A stretch of DNA of 64,000 nucleotides from Thalassovita sp. (GTDB taxonomy: Bacteria; Pseudomonadota; Alphaproteobacteria; Rhodobacterales; Rhodobacteraceae), in contig NZ_OY829290.1 in assembly GCF_963691685.1 (NCBI RefSeq), positions 2,480,001 to 2,544,000 of the forward strand, in the 5' to 3' direction. The number at the start of each line of letters is the position of its first letter. Within the stretch, counting starts at the first letter, position 1. This document shows, in pieces, positions 56,301-62,300 of the stretch. Under the pieces are notes generated by a model that had not been told where the DNA came from, searched no databases, and worked only from the letters and a program-made list of their open reading frames with translations. Made by a program: the position numbers and the translations under genes.

Positions 56301-59300
56301 ACATCACCGTTGTTCAGCGTCACCGCCACGTTCGAAACGTTCTGGAACCGCGCAATGATATCGGCGTTGGCCGGCGGCGTGCCGGTGGTCCAGCCCCCAA
56401 GCGAGGAAATCCCATCCGCGCCGTAGTAATTCTGTGTGCCCTGGCTTTCCAAAAGCGGGCTGTCGCTCAGCGTTTCCAGGTTTTCAGACAGCAGCGTGCC
56501 GCCCCCGGCTGAGAAGTTGAAGAACAGGTTGAAGGTCTTCACATAGCGGGTTTCGATGGTCTGCAGGATTGTCGCCTGACCTTCGGTCCAGACGTAATAA
56601 GTGCCGTCCTTCGGCGCATAGGTGGTGGTCAGCCCGTTGATGGAGCTGCTGCCGAGTGAGGTGAACTGCACTCCTTCGAAATCGCCGTTGGCATCGTATT
56701 GCACGTCACCGCGGAAGGTCTCGACCGTCATGCCACCGGCGTTTTCGGTATAGACCGTGCGGCTGGCGGCGGCACCGCCTTGCTTGTTCAGCGTGTCGGT
56801 GATCTGAATCACCCCTTCGCGGTCGCGGCTGGTGTTGATCCCGTTCAGGATCAGATCGTAGTTGGAGTAGTTCTTGATCGCCACATCGGCATAGCCCGAG
56901 GCCACCAACAACTGACCGTTGCCGGTGGAGAAGACATCGCCAGTGATCTCAATCCGCCCACCGGCAAAATCGATCTCATCCATGATGATGGCTTGTTCCT
57001 GCTCATCCCAACGCGATGACAGCGGCACCTGCGTGCCATTGATGGCCCCGAACTGCACCCCATAAAGCCCCTGATCACTGGCGCTGACCAGTGAGGTGGA
57101 AATCGACGGCGGAGTGAAGTTTTCCGGGATGGTGATCGAGGCGGATTTGACCCCCGATTGGATCAGCCCGTTGACGTTCACATTGGTCGCCACAATCGAC
57201 ACGATGCCATTGGCCACCACAGCCGATTGTGATGCGGCCAGCGCGGCGCCGGCCTGAATGGCCTCGGCGGTGCCAGAGCCATCGCCGACGGTGGCATAGG
57301 CGGTTGCGGTTGCGCCTTTGGCGCTGTTGCCGTTGTTCGGCTCCAGGTCACCAACAAAGGCGCTGATCCCGGCATAGGTGCGCGGGTTGGCCCCGGCGTG
57401 ATACCAATCGGTTGAGACAACGAAGTCCCCACCGGATTGGATGTTCACCGTCTTGGCCAGCACAGTGCCCGTCAGGCGGATCGCCCCCACGGTGGTCGAT
57501 ACGGTCACATTGCCCAGATCGTTCACAACCGAGCCCAGCAGATAGAGATCCGGCGGCAGGTTCGGCAGGGTGGCAGGCACCAGCGCGCCAGTATTGGGAT
57601 CCGGCACCTGATTGTTGGCGGCATAGACCGTGGCAATCGCATCCACGTATTCATAACGGTTTCGGTTCACCGCATTGATCTGGATGGTGATATTGGCGGT
57701 TGCTTCCCCAGTGCGCTGGGTGGAGCCGGGCACCAGCACATCATTGGCGTAGATATTGCCCGGATAGAACTCAGTATAATCGCCGGTGGCGGCGCTGAAG
57801 CGGGCCACTTTGGTATTGTCGATCACCACATCATTGACGCGGTGCATCATGAAGACATCTGACAGCACCTCAACCGTGACATCGCGATGCGCCATCAGGG
57901 TTGGATCGGTGCCGGTGACCAGCCCGGTGAAGCTGGTGATCGCCTGTTCGCTCTCAATAAAGATCGAGCCGGGCGCGGCGGTGATATTGGGGATCTCAAG
58001 GAAGATCGTCGGCAGCGTCTGCTCGATCACCGGCGGCACATCGCCACTGCCGGTGGGCGGCTGCAGGCCCAGGTTGGTCATCTGGGTGACGATCTGATCC
58101 AGCTGTGCCTGATAGCGCACCAGCGCCTCAGGGTTGGAGTTGTGATCGCGCATCCACTGGCGCACCTGCTGATACTGCGAGGCCAGAAGCGTCGCCAATT
58201 GGCCAACGCTGATCACCGGATTGTCCAGCGTGCCGGGGCGCACAACCACAATCTGGTTCAGGAAGGCATTGCGCATGTAGTCATTGGCGTTGGAGCCAAA
58301 GGCGCGATCCTGCGCCAGCTGGTCCGGCGCTGCACCAAGGTTCCGCCACAGGGCAGTGTTGGTGTAATCGGTGGCTTGGGTGATCACCGGCGTCGGCCCG
58401 GTGCCCAGATACTGGTAATAGTTCCCCGCCGTGCCCTGCGCATCGCCGCTGGTCACATTGACGGCCTCCAGCAGCACGATATCGCCATTGTACATATCGG
58501 TCGCCAGCGTCTGCGGATCCCAATACTGGATGACGTAATCCTGATTGCTGGCCACACCAATCTCGGCCTTTTCCGCATCGGTCAGCTGACGCGGCGTGGC
58601 TGAGACGGCATTGTCCTGCCAACGGTTGGTCGATCCGGTGCCGACATAGGCAACCTCATAGACCGTTTGGTAGTTCACCCCGGCCCGCAGCTTGGCGGCC
58701 GGATCGATGTTCACATTGGCCGATCCGGTATGACTGCCCTGATTGGTGACGTTGTAGCCATAGGGTGGCACCGCAAGCACCAGCACCAGACCATCATAGC
58801 TTTCCTGGAACAGGCCGCGTTCTGCACTCAGCAACAGGTTCCCGGCCGAGTTGATCCGTGAGGTGCTGTCAATATCCACCGAAGCCACGCGATCGGTGCT
58901 GTTGGTTTGCAGCGCAACCCCCAGCGAGATGCCCAGCGACACCAGTGAGCCATTGGCCGCCGTGCGCGAAATGGTCGAGTTGACGGTGCCATTGGCCTTG
59001 CCCGCGCTCAGTTCCACGCGGGCGCCTTCGATCAGCGCGTTGTTGACGCCGATGGTAGTGGCGGAATTGGTGCGGGCCTTCACATCAATGCCAAGGTTGG
59101 CCGAAACCGCGCCGGTCTGGAACACCGCACCATCTGCGGTGTTACGCACATTGGCACGGGTTTCGACCTTCACGTCGCCGCCAAGGTTATCGATATATGC
59201 GCCGTCCATCGTGACATCGGTTTCGGCGTTGATCTCCTGCTCGGTGTAAGACACCGCCAGACCAGCGACACCCGAGAGCGCAAAGACCTCAACCGAATCC

Positions 59301-62300
59301 GCGGCAGAATGATCGGTGATCGCACGCACCAGAACGCGGGATTTGTTTTCGAAGGTGCCTTTGCCTTCCAGCCAGACATCGCCCAGATCAATCGCCGAGC
59401 GGGATTTATCGCTGCCGGTGCCGACATAGGACCGGGTGCCGATGATGGTCAGCCCAGCCAGGTTGCCGGAACCGGACGAAACATTGTTGGTGTCAGAGGC
59501 CGTCGCGCCGCCGATGCCAACGATATATTCCTTGTAGACCTTGTTGTAGGTATCGATCTGGATCGCACCGCCGGTGATCTTGGTGCGGTCATTGGCCCCG
59601 GTGCCTGAGGCAAAGATCACCCGGGCATCGCCCTCCGCCGTCAGGTTCAGCTGCGCCCCGGCCCCGCTGGCCGCTGCCAGTGAGTTGGCATCGGCATCAC
59701 CGTCCATCGCCCGTTCCGCGCGCGCTGAAATGTTGACCCCATCCGCCTGCACCTGCGTGTTGGCGCCAACCATGACCTCAGCCGTGGTGTTGTCACGCAC
59801 ATGGCTGACCGCCCCGATGGCGGCAAAGCCACCGCCACCGCCTGCGGTGGTGTCCACGAACATATCCACCTCAGCATCGGCCAGCACATTCAGCTGCTGG
59901 CTGACAACCTCAGCATTGTTCTGGAAGGTCACAAGCACGTCGGCCTGACCGTCATCCGTGCCACCATCATCGGCGCCCAGACCGGCCTCGGCAAAGGCGG
60001 TCATCGACCCGATGGCGCCCAGACCGGCCGAAACCCCCAGCGTTGAGGAGCGCAGGAACAGATCGGCGAGCGCCTTCACATCCACATAGTCCGATCCCAC
60101 CAGAACCGCGTTGTCCACGGTGGTGTTGACGGTGCCTGCCGCCTCGGCCCGGGCGACGTTCACCTCAATCGCGACGGCCCCGACGCTGACGCCCGTGGCG
60201 CCGACATCGGTGATGTCGACATCGGATTCTGCCCTGGCTTCAACGGATTGCGCGGTGATCCTCGCGTCTTTGATGAGGCTGGTCACGGTTGAGGAATGGC
60301 GGCTTTTCATCACCGCCGCACCAACGGCCAGACCGATGGGCGCAATCGCCGCGTTCACATTGGCCACGTCTGAGCTGAACTCGGCCGTGTCCAGCGCCTT
60401 AACTGTCACTGCGCCAGATGTCGCCTGAATTTCGGAATCCTTGCCCGACAGATCCACCATCGCACGCACGCTGTTGTTCACCGTCAGCGTGATGTTCAAA
60501 CCACCCCCGGTGGCCGAGATGCCACCGCCCGAGATCGCCACGCCCACACCGTTGAGGTCCGTGAGCCGTGAGATGGAGTCCGCCTCCACCATGACATTGC
60601 CGCCTGCGTTCAGCACCGCACCGCTATGGCCCGAATGGGTCACATCCGCATGTGAGGTGTTCTGCACATCAACCTTCAGGATGTTCACATTGACCGCAAT
60701 CGCGCCAAGGCCGACCGAAATCGCGACCCCCACCATGGTAGAGCCTGACCCGTTCGGCACATCGTCATTCACCAGCGTTTCCGCGTAGGACAGGATCTTG
60801 ATGTCCCCGCCTGCTGTGATCAGGCTGTCGGCGGACAATGCCTCCACAGTGGAGTAGTTGGACACCGAAACGCCAATCCCTGCCCCGGCGACCGCGCCAC
60901 CGATGCCCACTGCCAGCGCGACAGATGCGCTGGCGGCCTCAACATTGTGGGTCTCTTTGGCGTCTGCCTTGACCTCAACCCCGCCGCTGGCACTCAGCAC
61001 GCTGTTGGTGACCACGGCGCGGGTACGGTGGGAACGATCCGCAGCCTCATCGCCGCCCACGCGGCTGGTCAGGATGGAAATCCCGATGGATCCGGCACCG
61101 GCCAGAATACCGGCACTGGCCGCAGCTGCGACGGTAACGATCCGCGCCTTCAGCGTGGTGTCATTGGTGGCGATGGCATTGATGTCACCATTGTAGGTGG
61201 TCAGCTGCGCATTTGTGATGAAAGCTTCGGCGTTGTTGTTGACGGCATTATGTACCGCCGCGCCTGCGCCAGACAGGGCCAGACCGCCAAACAGCCCCGC
61301 CCCCGCCGCGACCGAGGCCGCCACTGCGGTGCCATGCACCGTTGCGTCATTGTCTGCGGTGACGGTGATATTGCCCCCCGTCGCTGCCGTATTGCCACTG
61401 GCCGCCGTGCCCGCAACGATCATCTGATCAGACGCCAAAGCGCCATCTTTGATTTCTGCCAGAACCGAGGAACCAACAGTGTTTTCGGCAATCGCCACCC
61501 CAATGGAAATGCCCGCCGCCATCGCAGTGCCGCCAATCGCGACCGACACCGCCGCGCCGACCGCAACCGCCTCAATATCTGCGTTGTCCGTCGCCGTGAC
61601 CACAAGGCTGGCGACCTGCAGCATGGTGTTGAGCCCACCCACCGGACCGTTGGTGCGCGAGACCGAGGCGGCCGTGTTCACATAGACGTTGTTGTAAACG
61701 CCCGCGCCTGCGCCCGCACCACTGGCGGCCACATCGCTGGACAGGGCCATCGCAGCCGCCACCGCATCACCGTTGGCGAAAATGGTTGAGGTGTTGCTGG
61801 CGGTCACCGCCATGGCGCCCGCCACGGTCATCCGCGCATCTGCCACGCTGGCGCGCACGTCAAAGGCATCGCTGCTGCTGCCCACGGTGTTTGAGACATA
61901 GACGCCGCCAATGGCCGCCGCCCCTGCACCGCCCGAGCCTGCTGCGCCAACACCTGCGGCTACAACCACCACATTGGCGTCGATATCGATCCGGTTGAGC
62001 GCGCTGACCGTCACCGTGCCCGCGGTGCCGGCACCGATGTTGCTCAGCTCTGCCGTGGTTTCGCCGGTCACCGTGTTGATCGAATTGGCTCCGCCGCCCG
62101 CAAGCGCAATCCCCGTGGCCCCACCTGCCGCAAGCGCGACCGAGGCCGCCACGGAGGTCGAAGAAATATCCAACCGGTCGCCACCGCGTTCGGTCTTGGC
62201 CAGAACCTCCATCGCGCCGCTGCCGGCATCCAAAGCGCCCGCGGCGCTGAAGCCGGTGATCCGCGCCACGGTTTTGGCGTCAATTTCATTGACGGAAACA